Shown one piece after another: positions 8,631 to 15,849 of a stretch of 64,000 nt of DNA. The stretch comes from Sphingomonas sp. IBVSS2. GTDB taxonomy: Bacteria > Pseudomonadota > Alphaproteobacteria > Sphingomonadales > Sphingomonadaceae. The notes under the pieces were generated by a model that saw only the letters and a program-made list of their open reading frames with translations, had not been told where the DNA came from and made no database searches. Every line of letters starts with the position of its first letter. Position 1 is the stretch's first letter. The stretch is taken from positions 124,001-188,000 of the forward strand of contig NZ_NFUR01000007.1 of assembly GCF_002127225.1 (NCBI RefSeq), in the 5' to 3' direction. A program made the translations under genes and the position numbers.

Positions 8631-9712
8631 ACCTGCCGCTGGCGCCGTTGATCGCCGCAGTCGCGGGGGGGCTCGCCGCGCTCGGCGTGGCGATGATCCC
8701 CGTGCCCGCGCTCGAGGCGCTGGTGATGGATTCCGGCCTTCCCTCCATCCTCGCCGCGGCCGAGCCGCCGCTGGGCACCACTGCGCGCCTCGCGGTGGCG
8801 CTGGGCACCGGCGCGTTCGTCGGCGCGTTCATGTGGCTCTCGGCCTTCATCCTGCTCGGCTCGCGCGGGCTGACCATCGGCGAGGCGGAAGACATCGCGC
8901 TCGATCCGGAGGAAGTGCCGCTGCCGGTGCTCCGCCGCGCCGATGCGCATCCCGATGCGCCGCCGCGCCCCCCGCTGCTCGCCACGCGCGACCTGGGCCG
9001 GCCGTTCCTCGAAATCCACGCCGCAACGCCCGCGCCGCCCGCGCCCGCGCCCGAGGACGAGCATATCGATTTCGACGCGATCTTCCCGCCGCGTGCGATC
9101 ACGCCGCCCAAGGAGCCGGTGGCACCGGCGCCCGCCCCCGTTGTGGTGCCGGTGGCTGCCGCCGCGCCCGAGCCCGTGATCACGGTGCCGGAAGTTTCCG
9201 AAGTTCATCCCATGCAAGCCCCGATTCCCGCCCCCGAGCCGATCGTCGAGACGCCGGAAGGTCACGAAGGCCGCGACGTCCATGCGCGCGCGCGCCAGCC
9301 GCTCGCCGAGCAGGAACTGCCGGCCGATTTCGACCAGCCGCTCTCTGCCTTCGATCCGCAGGCGATTCCGGCCGTGCCCAAGCCCGCGCCGGTGCCGCTC
9401 GCTCCGCTACGCCGCTCGCCGCGCCCGTCGATCTTCGAGGAGAGCGAGCGGTTCGAGATATTCGAACTGACACCGGCGGTGCGCCGCCATGTGCCGGAAC
9501 CCGCCGCCGAGGCCCCGGTGCTGCCGCCCAGGGGCGAACGGATCGTGCGGCCGGAAACCGATGCCTCGATCCACGCGCTGCTCGAACGGCTCGAGCGCGG
9601 GGTGGCCGACAAGGGCCTGGCGCCCGCGACGCCGCCGACGCCGAAGCAGCATGAACGCGGACTGGAAGAGGCCCTGGTCACGCTGCGCAACCTGGCGCGC
9701 CGGACGGCCTGA
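8627..9712 (+). CDS. Pro/Ala-rich two-pass membrane protein of unknown function
   Basis: 361 residues. Two membrane helices (about residues 5-25 and 56-80) are followed by a roughly 280-residue, Pro- and Ala-rich tail that looks disordered, ending in a charged segment (ASIHALLERLERGVAD). No family recognised. The ATG overlaps the glycosyltransferase stop by ATGA, so it belongs to that transcript. The layout, a membrane anchor with a long flexible tail, could suit a scaffold for polysaccharide export or regulation, but that is inference. Confidence 0.75.
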   Translation: MNLPLAPLIAAVAGGLAALGVAMIPVPALEALVMDSGLPSILAAAEPPLGTTARLAVALGTGAFVGAFMWLSAFILLGSRGLTIGEAEDIALDPEEVPLPVLRRADAHPDAPPRPPLLATRDLGRPFLEIHAATPAPPAPAPEDEHIDFDAIFPPRAITPPKEPVAPAPAPVVVPVAAAAPEPVITVPEVSEVHPMQAPIPAPEPIVETPEGHEGRDVHARARQPLAEQELPADFDQPLSAFDPQAIPAVPKPAPVPLAPLRRSPRPSIFEESERFEIFELTPAVRRHVPEPAAEAPVLPPRGERIVRPETDASIHALLERLERGVADKGLAPATPPTPKQHERGLEEALVTLRNLARRTA

Positions 9713-9736
9713 TACCGCGCGGGATCGTCTCTTTCG

Positions 9737-9759
9737 TCATCCCCGTCCTCGCGGGATGA
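9737..9759. repeat. Small palindrome of the TCATCCC/GGGATGA family
   Basis: Arms TCATCCC and GGGATGA flank a nine-base loop in the short gap between two convergent genes. Related palindromes sit at 51407-51426 and 55136-55164. It may act as a transcription stop or be a mobile REP-like remnant. Confidence 0.6.
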
Positions 9760-9777
9760 TGGATTTCGCGCGAACGC

Positions 9778-10095
9778 TCACCGTCCCTCCTCCACCGTCA
9801 GCACTTCGAGCGAGATCGTCACTCGATCGCCCGCGCGGCGGACATGCTCGATCATCAGGTCCGCCACCAGATGGCGGCGCAGCCGCAGTTCCGCATCGGG
9901 CAGGCCGAGGATCCAGGCGTCGAGCGCGGCCGAGGGCGGGGCGGCGAGCGTGAGGAGATGGCGCGCGCCGGTGAAGGTGGCGCTGGCCCAGCGCGTCCAG
10001 TCCGATTCGACCAGCGCTACCGGGCAGCCTGCCGCCTCCGCGCTGGCCTCCAGCGCCCGGCGCAACAGCGCCTCCGCATCGGGGCCGCGGCTCAT
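9778..10095 (-). CDS. Hypothetical protein, 105 residues, partner of the 68-residue gene
   Basis: 105 residues, alpha/beta with no signal peptide: MSRGPDAEALLRRALEASAE at the start, a Trp-rich segment ESDWTRWASATF, and a C-terminus of beta type (RVTISLEVLTVEEGR). No family recognised. The ATG overlaps the stop of the upstream 68-residue gene (ATGA, 10092-10095). The pair is transcribed away from the S24 repressor, sharing its promoter region, which suggests that the repressor controls them. Confidence 0.65.
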   Translation of the reverse strand: MSRGPDAEALLRRALEASAEAAGCPVALVESDWTRWASATFTGARHLLTLAAPPSAALDAWILGLPDAELRLRRHLVADLMIEHVRRAGDRVTISLEVLTVEEGR

Positions 10096-10298
10096 TGCCC
10101 GGTCTCGCGCTGCGGGGGCTGTACCGGTTGCTGGGCGGCCAGGAACGCCTCGACTCGCGCGACGATGCGCGGGCCGGGTTCGCGGCCCCGGCGCAGGTCG
10201 AGCACGAAGCGCGGGTCGCGCACTGCCAGCCGGCCGAACTTGGTGGGCGGCATGTCCGTCGCCCGAAGGAATTTCTCGATCTTGCGATGCACCGACAT
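10092..10298 (-). CDS. Small basic hypothetical protein, possibly DNA binding
   Basis: 68 residues, MSVHRKIEKFLRATDMPPTK at the start, then FGRLAVRDPRFVLDLRRGRE. The segment around residues 5-40 has the look of a small helix-turn-helix (basic, with a loop between two helices), but the match is only by eye. It is first in a two-gene unit that faces the S24-type repressor across 94 bases holding TTCCTA repeats. It may be a Cro-like or accessory regulator. Confidence 0.65.
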   Translation of the reverse strand: MSVHRKIEKFLRATDMPPTKFGRLAVRDPRFVLDLRRGREPGPRIVARVEAFLAAQQPVQPPQRETGQ

Positions 10299-10331
10299 CC
10301 GCCTGTCTCCCGTCCGATTCGCTGAAGATCG

Positions 10332-10376
10332 TTCCTAATTTGTTCTATATTTCCTACTTGTCTAGGAAAAATCCTA
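10332..10376. promoter_or_regulatory. TTCCTA repeat array, candidate operator of the S24-type repressor
   Basis: Three half-sites in the same orientation, TTCCTA (10332-10337), TTCCTA (10351-10356) and ATCCTA (10371-10376), lie 19-20 bases apart. The middle one also forms an inverted repeat, TTTCCTA (10350-10356) with TAGGAAA (10363-10369), six bases between. The stretch is AT-rich compared with its surroundings and sits between the divergent repressor and small genes. Binding by the repressor is inferred. Confidence 0.6.
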
Positions 10377-10392
10377 CGGGTATGGAGATGTC

Positions 10393-11013
10393 ATGGATCC
10401 GGAAGCGCAACGTGCCGCGCTGGAAGCGCTGATCGCGGAGAACGGCACGAGCCTCTCCGAGCTTTCGCGGTTGCTCGGGCGCAATCCGGCCTATCTCCAG
10501 CAATATCTGATGCGGGGCACGCCGCGGTTGCTGGCGGAGGCGGACCGCGCGCTGCTGGCGCGCTATTTCGGGGTGCCGGAGGCGCGGCTGGGCGGGCCCG
10601 AGGTGCCGGGGATGGTCGCGGTGGCGCGGCTCGACGTGGGCGCCTCGGCAGGCCCTGGCGGCCTGGTCGAGGGCGAGGCGCGTCGGCGGCCGGGGAACTT
10701 CGCGCCCGACTTGCTGCGCGCACTGGGCGTGCGGGCCGAGGCCGCCTCGATGATCCGGGTGAAGGGCGATTCGATGGCGCCGACGCTGGAGGATGGCGAC
10801 GAGATACTGGTCGATCGCGACCGCCGCCGCGTCGAGGGGCGGGGCGGGGTGTTCGTGATCCGGCTCGACGGCGAGCTGATGGTGAAGCGGCTGCGCGCCG
10901 GCGTGGGCGGGATCGAAGTGATCTCGGACAATCCGGCCTGGGAGGCGCGGGTGGTGCCGGCGGCGCTGGTCGACGTGGTGGGGCGCGTGGCCTGGCTGGG
11001 CCGGGCGATCTGA
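10393..11013 (+). CDS. S24 family (LexA/CI-like) repressor-protease
   Basis: 206 residues. An N-terminal helix-turn-helix (about residues 18-42, SLSELSRLLGRNPAYLQQYL) is followed by an S24 peptidase domain with the Ser in VKGDSMAPTLEDGDEILV (Ser127) and the Lys in GELMVKRLRAG (Lys165). Proteins of this type repress small regulons and may respond to DNA damage or other stress. The SASAGPGG stretch (residues 84-91) is where a cleavage site could lie. Start ATG has GGAG seven bases upstream. The TTCCTA array just upstream suggests autoregulation. Confidence 0.88.
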   Translation: MDPEAQRAALEALIAENGTSLSELSRLLGRNPAYLQQYLMRGTPRLLAEADRALLARYFGVPEARLGGPEVPGMVAVARLDVGASAGPGGLVEGEARRRPGNFAPDLLRALGVRAEAASMIRVKGDSMAPTLEDGDEILVDRDRRRVEGRGGVFVIRLDGELMVKRLRAGVGGIEVISDNPAWEARVVPAALVDVVGRVAWLGRAI

Positions 11014-11037
11014 TCCTCTCTCCCTTGGGAGAGGATC
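11012..11037. terminator. Hairpin between convergent genes (no T-run)
   Basis: A GATCCTCTCTCCC / GGGAGAGGATC stem with a two-base bulge starts inside the repressor stop codon and ends just before the stop of the leftward 61-residue gene. No T-run follows on either strand, so it may work as a Rho-helped or bidirectional stop or protect 3' ends. Confidence 0.5.
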
Positions 11038-11042
11038 GGGAA

Positions 11043-11228
11043 TTACCGCCCCGTCCGCATCCGATCGGCCAGCCACACCAGGATCAGCAGCGCGATGCCG
11101 ACGCCCAGGCCGATGAGGAAGCCGAACGAGGCTTCGCCGCGGGCGATGCCGGCGAACACGCCGACGATCAGGCTGAGCGCGAGCAGGAAGCCGCCGGCCA
11201 TCGGCGTCTTGGAGGGGGTCTTGGTCAT
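11043..11228 (-). CDS. Small two-helix membrane protein
   Basis: 61 residues. Two hydrophobic helices (about 11-28 and 35-53) joined by a short GEASFG loop, with a basic end (DRMRTGR). No family recognised. The size and Thr/Lys-rich start (MTKTPSKTPMAGG) are typical of small alphaproteobacterial membrane proteins. Single gene, convergent with the S24 repressor. Confidence 0.65.
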   Translation of the reverse strand: MTKTPSKTPMAGGFLLALSLIVGVFAGIARGEASFGFLIGLGVGIALLILVWLADRMRTGR

Positions 11229-11387
11229 GGCCGCTCCTCTGCCACGTCCCGGGCCGGGACGCCACCTGTGCCGAACCGGGGCAGGCGATACGGCATTTTC
11301 GGGATGGTTAGCGGGAATTCAGCATCGTGTGGCGCGCGCAGCAGGGGATTCCGCGGAACTGGCACGATGCGTGAGTGTCGTGCGCGC

Positions 11388-11600
11388 ATGGACATGATGC
11401 CTTATCTCGGCGATCGCCGCGAAATCGCCGACGCCAACGAACTCATCGCCCGGTTCGGCGAACTGGCCGGCAGCGAGGCCGCCGCGCTTGCCGATCGCAG
11501 CCGCGACCTTGGCAACCACATCCATTTCTGCCGCTGGCGCCAGATCGAGCGGCTGATCGTGCTGATGTCGGTCGGCCGGGCGGTGGGGACGGTGCACTGA
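11388..11600 (+). CDS. Hypothetical protein, 70 residues
   Basis: MDMMPYLGDRREIADANELI onward, then a helical segment with HIHFCRWRQIERLIVLMS near the C-terminus, where His, Cys and Arg cluster. No signal peptide, no recognised family. Several in-frame ATGs (11367, 11388, 11394, 11397) make the start uncertain; I chose the one that leaves the compact charged segment. It stands alone upstream of the SLC13 gene, separated by a palindromic repeat element. Confidence 0.55.
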   Translation: MDMMPYLGDRREIADANELIARFGELAGSEAAALADRSRDLGNHIHFCRWRQIERLIVLMSVGRAVGTVH

Positions 11601-11610
11601 CGATCCGGAT

Positions 11611-11747
11611 CCTCCCCCAGCAGGGGGACCGCGACGCGAAGCGGCGTGGTGGAGGGGCGGCGGTGGCACACCGCCGACTTCGCCGGCGGCCCCTCCACCA
11701 TTCGCTGACGCGAACGGTCCCCCTCCCCGAGACGAGCTCGGGGAGGA
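11611..11747. repeat. REP-like palindromic element
   Basis: Nested inverted repeats: an outer pair around GGACCGCGACGCGAAGC and the GCGAACGGTCC arm, and an inner pair GTGGTGGAGGGGC / GCCCCTCCACCA around a GGCGGTGGC...GCCGGCGG core. A separate stem, CTCCCCGAG/CTCGGGGAG, follows at 11724-11747. This is the layout of a REP/BIME-type intergenic repeat. No gene is seen in the gap. Confidence 0.65.
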
Positions 11748-11793
11748 ATTACCTGGCACGGACCCGAAGCCATCGCGCGGCGTTCCTCCAGCG

Positions 11794-13566
11794 ATGAACA
11801 CGCCCCAATTGCTCTCCGTCGGCGTGCTCGCCGGCATGATGCTGCTCTTTGTCTGGGGACGTTTCCGCTACGACATGGTCGCGGTGATCGCGCTGCTCGC
11901 GGCGCTGGCGCTGGGGATCGTCTCGCCCAAACAGGCCTTTTCCGGCTTTTCCGACGACATCGTGATCATCGTGGCCAGCGCGCTGGTGCTTTCGGGCGCG
12001 GTGCAGCGCTCGGGCGTGATCGAGCGCGCGATGCTGTTGCTCCAGCGGCGCGTGACGCGGATCCGCTCGCAACTGCTGCTGCTCTGCGCCTCGGTCGGCT
12101 TCGCCTCGGCCCTGGTGAAGAATATCGGGGCGCTGGCGATGATGATGCCGGTCGCCTTCCAGATGGCCAAGCGCTCGAACATATCGCCCGCCGCCTATCT
12201 GATGCCGATGTCCTTCGCCTCGCTGCTCGGCGGGCTGATCACGCTGATCGGCACGTCGCCCAACATCATCGTCAGCCGGGTGCGCGAGGAGATGACCGGC
12301 CGGCCCTTCGGCATGTTCGACTATGCGCCGGTCGGGCTGGGGCTGACGCTGATGGGGCTGGTCTTCCTGCGCTTCGCCTATCGGCTGTTGCCGCGCGACC
12401 GGCGGGCCGCACCGACGCTGGGCGAGGCGATCGACATCCAGGACTATGTGACCGAGGCCGCGATTCCCGCCGGGTCGCCGGCGGTGGACGAGACCGTCGC
12501 CGCCTTTCGCGCGCGCCACGACGATGAAGTGAAGGTCACCGCGATCCTGCGCGCCGGCATCCGCGCCACGCCCTTCCCCGACACGGTGCTGCGGGCCGAG
12601 GACCTGCTGATCCTCACCGGCGCGCCCGACAGCCTGGAGCGGGTGATCGCCGGCGACCGGCTGGAGCTCGAGGGCTCGCAGCGCGAGCGGCCGGAGGGCG
12701 CCGAGGGCGAGCTGGGCGTGATCGAGGCGGTGATCGGCACCGAGAGCCCGCTGATCGGGCGCAGCGCCGGGCGGCTGGGCCTGCACGAGCGCTTCGGCGT
12801 GAACCTGATCGCGGTCTCGCGCCAGGGCGAGCGGCTGGCGAGCCGGCTGGGCGCGATCGTGCTGGAGGCGGGCGACGTGGTCGTGCTGCAGGGGCCGCTG
12901 GAGCTGCTGTTCGAGCGGCTGGGTGAGCTGGGCTGCCTGCCGCTCGCCCAGCGGACGCTGCGGCTCGGCAGCGCCCGCAAGGGGTTGCTGCCCGTCGCCA
13001 TCCTGGCTGCGGCGATGGCGGCGACCGCGCTCGGCTATGTGCCGGTGGCAGTGGCCTTCTTCGCGGCCGCCGGGCTCACCATCCTGCTCGGCGCGCTGCC
13101 GGTGCGCGAAGCGTACGACCATATCGAATGGCCGATCCTGGTGATGCTGGGCGCGCTGATCCCCGTCTCCGATTCGCTGCGGACCACCGGGGCGAGCCAG
13201 ATCATCGGCGACTGGCTGGGGCAGTTCGCCGCGACGCTGCCGCCCTGGGGGGCGGTGGCGCTGATCCTGGCGGCGGCGATGGCGGTGACGCCCTTCCTCA
13301 ACAACGCCGCGACCGTGCTGGTGATGGCGCCGATCGCCGCGACCTTCGCGGGGCAGCTCGGCTATCGGCCCGAGGCGTTCCTGATGGCGACCGCGGTGGG
13401 CGCGGGCTGCGACTTCCTCACGCCGATCGGCCACCAGTGCAACACGCTGGTGATGGGGCCGGGGGGCTATCGGTTCGGCGACTATGCCCGGCTGGGCGCG
13501 CCGCTCTCGGTGTTGGTGCTGGCGGTGGGAACGCCGCTGATCCTATGGGTATGGCCGGTATTCTGA
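11794..13566 (+). CDS. SLC13/DASS-type permease with central TrkA-C (RCK_C) domains
   Basis: 590 residues. N-terminal helices (1-200) contain SALVKNIGALAMMMPVAF and LIGTSPNIIVSR, the first half of the transporter; two RCK_C-like soluble modules fill about 210-390; C-terminal helices (395-590) hold VTPFLNNAATVLVMAP and LTPIGHQCNTLVMGPGGY. The paired NNAAT/TSPN type motifs bind sodium and substrate in this superfamily. Members with central TrkA-C domains carry sulfate, dicarboxylates or similar anions; the ion here is unknown. Followed by the quinone oxidoreductase after 14 bases. Confidence 0.9.
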   Translation: MNTPQLLSVGVLAGMMLLFVWGRFRYDMVAVIALLAALALGIVSPKQAFSGFSDDIVIIVASALVLSGAVQRSGVIERAMLLLQRRVTRIRSQLLLLCASVGFASALVKNIGALAMMMPVAFQMAKRSNISPAAYLMPMSFASLLGGLITLIGTSPNIIVSRVREEMTGRPFGMFDYAPVGLGLTLMGLVFLRFAYRLLPRDRRAAPTLGEAIDIQDYVTEAAIPAGSPAVDETVAAFRARHDDEVKVTAILRAGIRATPFPDTVLRAEDLLILTGAPDSLERVIAGDRLELEGSQRERPEGAEGELGVIEAVIGTESPLIGRSAGRLGLHERFGVNLIAVSRQGERLASRLGAIVLEAGDVVVLQGPLELLFERLGELGCLPLAQRTLRLGSARKGLLPVAILAAAMAATALGYVPVAVAFFAAAGLTILLGALPVREAYDHIEWPILVMLGALIPVSDSLRTTGASQIIGDWLGQFAATLPPWGAVALILAAAMAVTPFLNNAATVLVMAPIAATFAGQLGYRPEAFLMATAVGAGCDFLTPIGHQCNTLVMGPGGYRFGDYARLGAPLSVLVLAVGTPLILWVWPVF

Positions 13567-13580
13567 CGGGAGTCGCACAT

Positions 13581-14555
13581 ATGGAACGGATGGCGCGGAT
13601 CGAGCGGACGGGCGGGCCCGAGGTGATCGGGTGGAGCGATGTCGCGCTGGCACCGCCCGGGCCGGGCGAAGTGCGGATGCGCAACACCGCAGTGGGACTC
13701 AATTTCATCGACACCTATCATCGCTCGGGCCTGTACCCGGTGCCGCTGCCGAGCGGGCTGGGCGGCGAGGCGGCGGGCGTGGTCGAGGCGGTGGGCGAGG
13801 GCGTGACCGATTTCGCCGTCGGCGACCGGGTGGCGACCTTCGGGCCGGGGCTGGGCGCCTATGCCACCGCGCGCAACGTGCCGGCGAAGATCCTGTTCGC
13901 GCTGCCCGACGACATCGGCGACGAGACGGCGGCGGCGGCCCTGCTCAAGGGCGGGACGGTGGAGTTCCTGGTCGAGCGCTGTGCCCGGGTCGAGCCGGGC
14001 TGGACGGTGCTGGTCCATGCCGCGGCGGGCGGCGTGGGGCAGATCGCGGTGCGCTGGCTGAAGGCGATCGGCGCGACGGTGATCGCGACGGTGGGGCATG
14101 GCGACAAGGTGGCGCTGGCGCGCGCGGCGGGGGCGGACCATGTGCTGCTCTCGCGCGAGGACGACATTGCCGCGCGGGTGCGCGAGATCACCGGCGGCGC
14201 GGGCGTGGAAGTGGTGCTCGACGGCGTCGGCAAGGCGACCTGGGAAGCGTCGCTGGCCTCCGCCCGGCGGCGCGGGCTGGTGGTGAGCTTCGGCAATGCC
14301 AGCGGGCCGGTGGAGGGCGTGGCGCTGGGTGCGCTGGCCCGGGCGGGCTCGCTCTACGTGACGCGGCCGACCATGTTCGACTATTATGTGACGCCCGAGG
14401 AACGCGCCGCGGGCAGCGCCCGGCTGTTCCAGATGCTGCGCTCGGGCGCGGTGCGGGTGGACGTCAACCAGCGATTCGCGCTGGAGGACGCGGCCGAAGC
14501 GCACCGGGCGCTGGAAGCCGGGCAGACGACGGGATCGACGATCCTGCTGCCCTGA
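13581..14555 (+). CDS. NADPH:quinone oxidoreductase (zinc-free MDR family)
   Basis: 324 residues, medium-chain reductase fold. GLNFIDTYHRSGLYPVPLPS is the quinone oxidoreductase signature; the nucleotide-binding motif is HAAAGGVGQIAVRWLKAIGA (about 143-162). Cys ligands for zinc are missing, as expected for this group. It reduces quinones with NADPH, by one or two electrons. GGGAG precedes the ATG by eight bases. Close behind the SLC13 gene and followed by a VOC protein, likely one transcript. Confidence 0.92.
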   Translation: MERMARIERTGGPEVIGWSDVALAPPGPGEVRMRNTAVGLNFIDTYHRSGLYPVPLPSGLGGEAAGVVEAVGEGVTDFAVGDRVATFGPGLGAYATARNVPAKILFALPDDIGDETAAAALLKGGTVEFLVERCARVEPGWTVLVHAAAGGVGQIAVRWLKAIGATVIATVGHGDKVALARAAGADHVLLSREDDIAARVREITGGAGVEVVLDGVGKATWEASLASARRRGLVVSFGNASGPVEGVALGALARAGSLYVTRPTMFDYYVTPEERAAGSARLFQMLRSGAVRVDVNQRFALEDAAEAHRALEAGQTTGSTILLP

Positions 14556-14571
14556 GAGAGGGGAGGCCGCG

Positions 14572-14985
14572 ATGAAGCTGCAAGGTCTGGTGCCGCTGCT
14601 TCAGGTGTTCGACATGCCGGAATCGGTGGCGTTCTATCGCGACGTGCTCGGCTTCGAGCTTGTCGAGCATTCGCCCGAGATCGAAGCGGCGGAGGGGCAT
14701 TATTTCCACTGGTGCTGGCTGCGCCACGGCGGGGGCGAACTGATGCTCAACACGCTGCACGATGCGGGCGAGCGTCCGCCGGCGCGCGATCCGGCACGGA
14801 CGGCGCGGCTGGGCGACGATATCTGTCTCTATGTCGGCTGCGCCGACCTGGACGGCGCCTGGGCGGAGCTTCAGGCCCGGGGCGTGGCATCGGCACGGGC
14901 GCCGGTGACGACGCCCTATGGCATGCGCCAGCTCTATCTCGCCGATCCCGATGGGTACGGCATCTGCCTGCAATGGCGGGCGTGA
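14572..14985 (+). CDS. VOC superfamily protein
   Basis: 137 residues; one VOC module starting MKLQGLVPLLQVFDMPESVA, with ESVAFYRDVLGFELVEHSPE, LMLNTLHDAGER and the C-terminal RQLYLADPDGYGICLQW. Glyoxalase/bleomycin-resistance fold; substrate not known. Start supported by GAGAGGGGAGG just upstream. Last gene of the SLC13-quinone reductase unit, ending in a long hairpin shared with the convergent gene. Confidence 0.85.
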   Translation: MKLQGLVPLLQVFDMPESVAFYRDVLGFELVEHSPEIEAAEGHYFHWCWLRHGGGELMLNTLHDAGERPPARDPARTARLGDDICLYVGCADLDGAWAELQARGVASARAPVTTPYGMRQLYLADPDGYGICLQWRA

Positions 14986-15017
14986 TCTCCTCCCTCTCAG
15001 GGGAGAGGGAGGAGATC
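14984..15017. terminator. Perfect 15-bp stem shared by two convergent genes
   Basis: The left arm (14984-14998) and right arm (15003-15017) are exact reverse complements with a four-base AGGG loop. The stop codons of both converging genes lie at its two edges. It is not followed by a T-run. Probably a two-way transcription stop; it resembles the hairpin at 11012-11037. Confidence 0.65.
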
Positions 15018-15849
15018 AGATGCTGTTCGGATCGACGCGCTGCTGGATCGGGCGGCGCTCGACCCTTTCGGTGGTGGTGCGCGTCTCGGTCCGGCCGCTC
15101 CGCGTGATCGTCCAGGTGGCGATGCGGGTGCGGCGGCTGATGGTGCCGGCCAGGTCGATCGTCACCTTGATCGTGCCCGCGATCTGGTCGCCCGCATGCG
15201 CCTTGCGCGCGGCGTCGAGACCGAGCGCCTGCCCGCCGATCTCGGCCGCCGCGACATCGGCCCGGGCCAGCTCGTCGCGGATGGCGGCGGGGTCGACCGC
15301 CAGCTCGGCGGTGAAGCCCTTGCCGTCGGGCCTGGCCCTTAGCGGTGCCGGGCGTGCCGCCTGGGCATCGGCATAGGGCGCGCCGTCGACGAGCTTCAAC
15401 TGGCCGATCGCGAAGGCATCCACCGTGCGCAGCGCCGTGTCGGGGTCGCACTCGATGCGAAAGGCGGTCCAGCCGGCGACCCAATGGCCGCATGCCGCGC
15501 GAGTCAGGTTGGCGTCCTTCAGCCATTTGTCGATGCGGGCCTCCAGCGCGGCGCGGTCGCGCAGCTGGCGCGGGCCGTCCTGGGGCTGGAACACGCGGAC
15601 CGGGAAGGTCCAGTCGCCTCCCTGGCTGCCGGGCGGCAGGCTGTATTCGAGCTCGACCCCGGCCGGCGTCACCGCGACGATGCGCTCGATCAGCGCGTCG
15701 CTGTTCTGCGAACTGCGCATCGTGCCGGGGCCGCGCTGCTCGACCAGGGTGGTGCGGACGAGCTGGAACCGGTCGCCGGCCTGCTGCTGCGCCGCCGCGA
15801 TGGACGGCGCGAGCAGCGCGAGAGGGAGGAGGAAGGCCGCGCGCATCAT
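15016..15849 (-). CDS. Periplasmic protein of unknown function
   Basis: 277 residues with a signal peptide (MMRAAFLLPLALLAPSIAAA, cut near AQQQ). The mature part is beta-rich with one Cys pair (ACGHW, RIECDPD) that could form a disulfide. No family recognised; a second secreted protein of similar plan lies at 47554-48312 (both have a Glu-, Arg-rich beta region and a C-terminus ending with thioredoxin-free beta strands). The start overlaps the aldehyde dehydrogenase stop (ATGA). Two ATGs in a row, so the first Met is uncertain. Confidence 0.75.
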   Translation of the reverse strand: MMRAAFLLPLALLAPSIAAAQQQAGDRFQLVRTTLVEQRGPGTMRSSQNSDALIERIVAVTPAGVELEYSLPPGSQGGDWTFPVRVFQPQDGPRQLRDRAALEARIDKWLKDANLTRAACGHWVAGWTAFRIECDPDTALRTVDAFAIGQLKLVDGAPYADAQAARPAPLRARPDGKGFTAELAVDPAAIRDELARADVAAAEIGGQALGLDAARKAHAGDQIAGTIKVTIDLAGTISRRTRIATWTITRSGRTETRTTTERVERRPIQQRVDPNSI

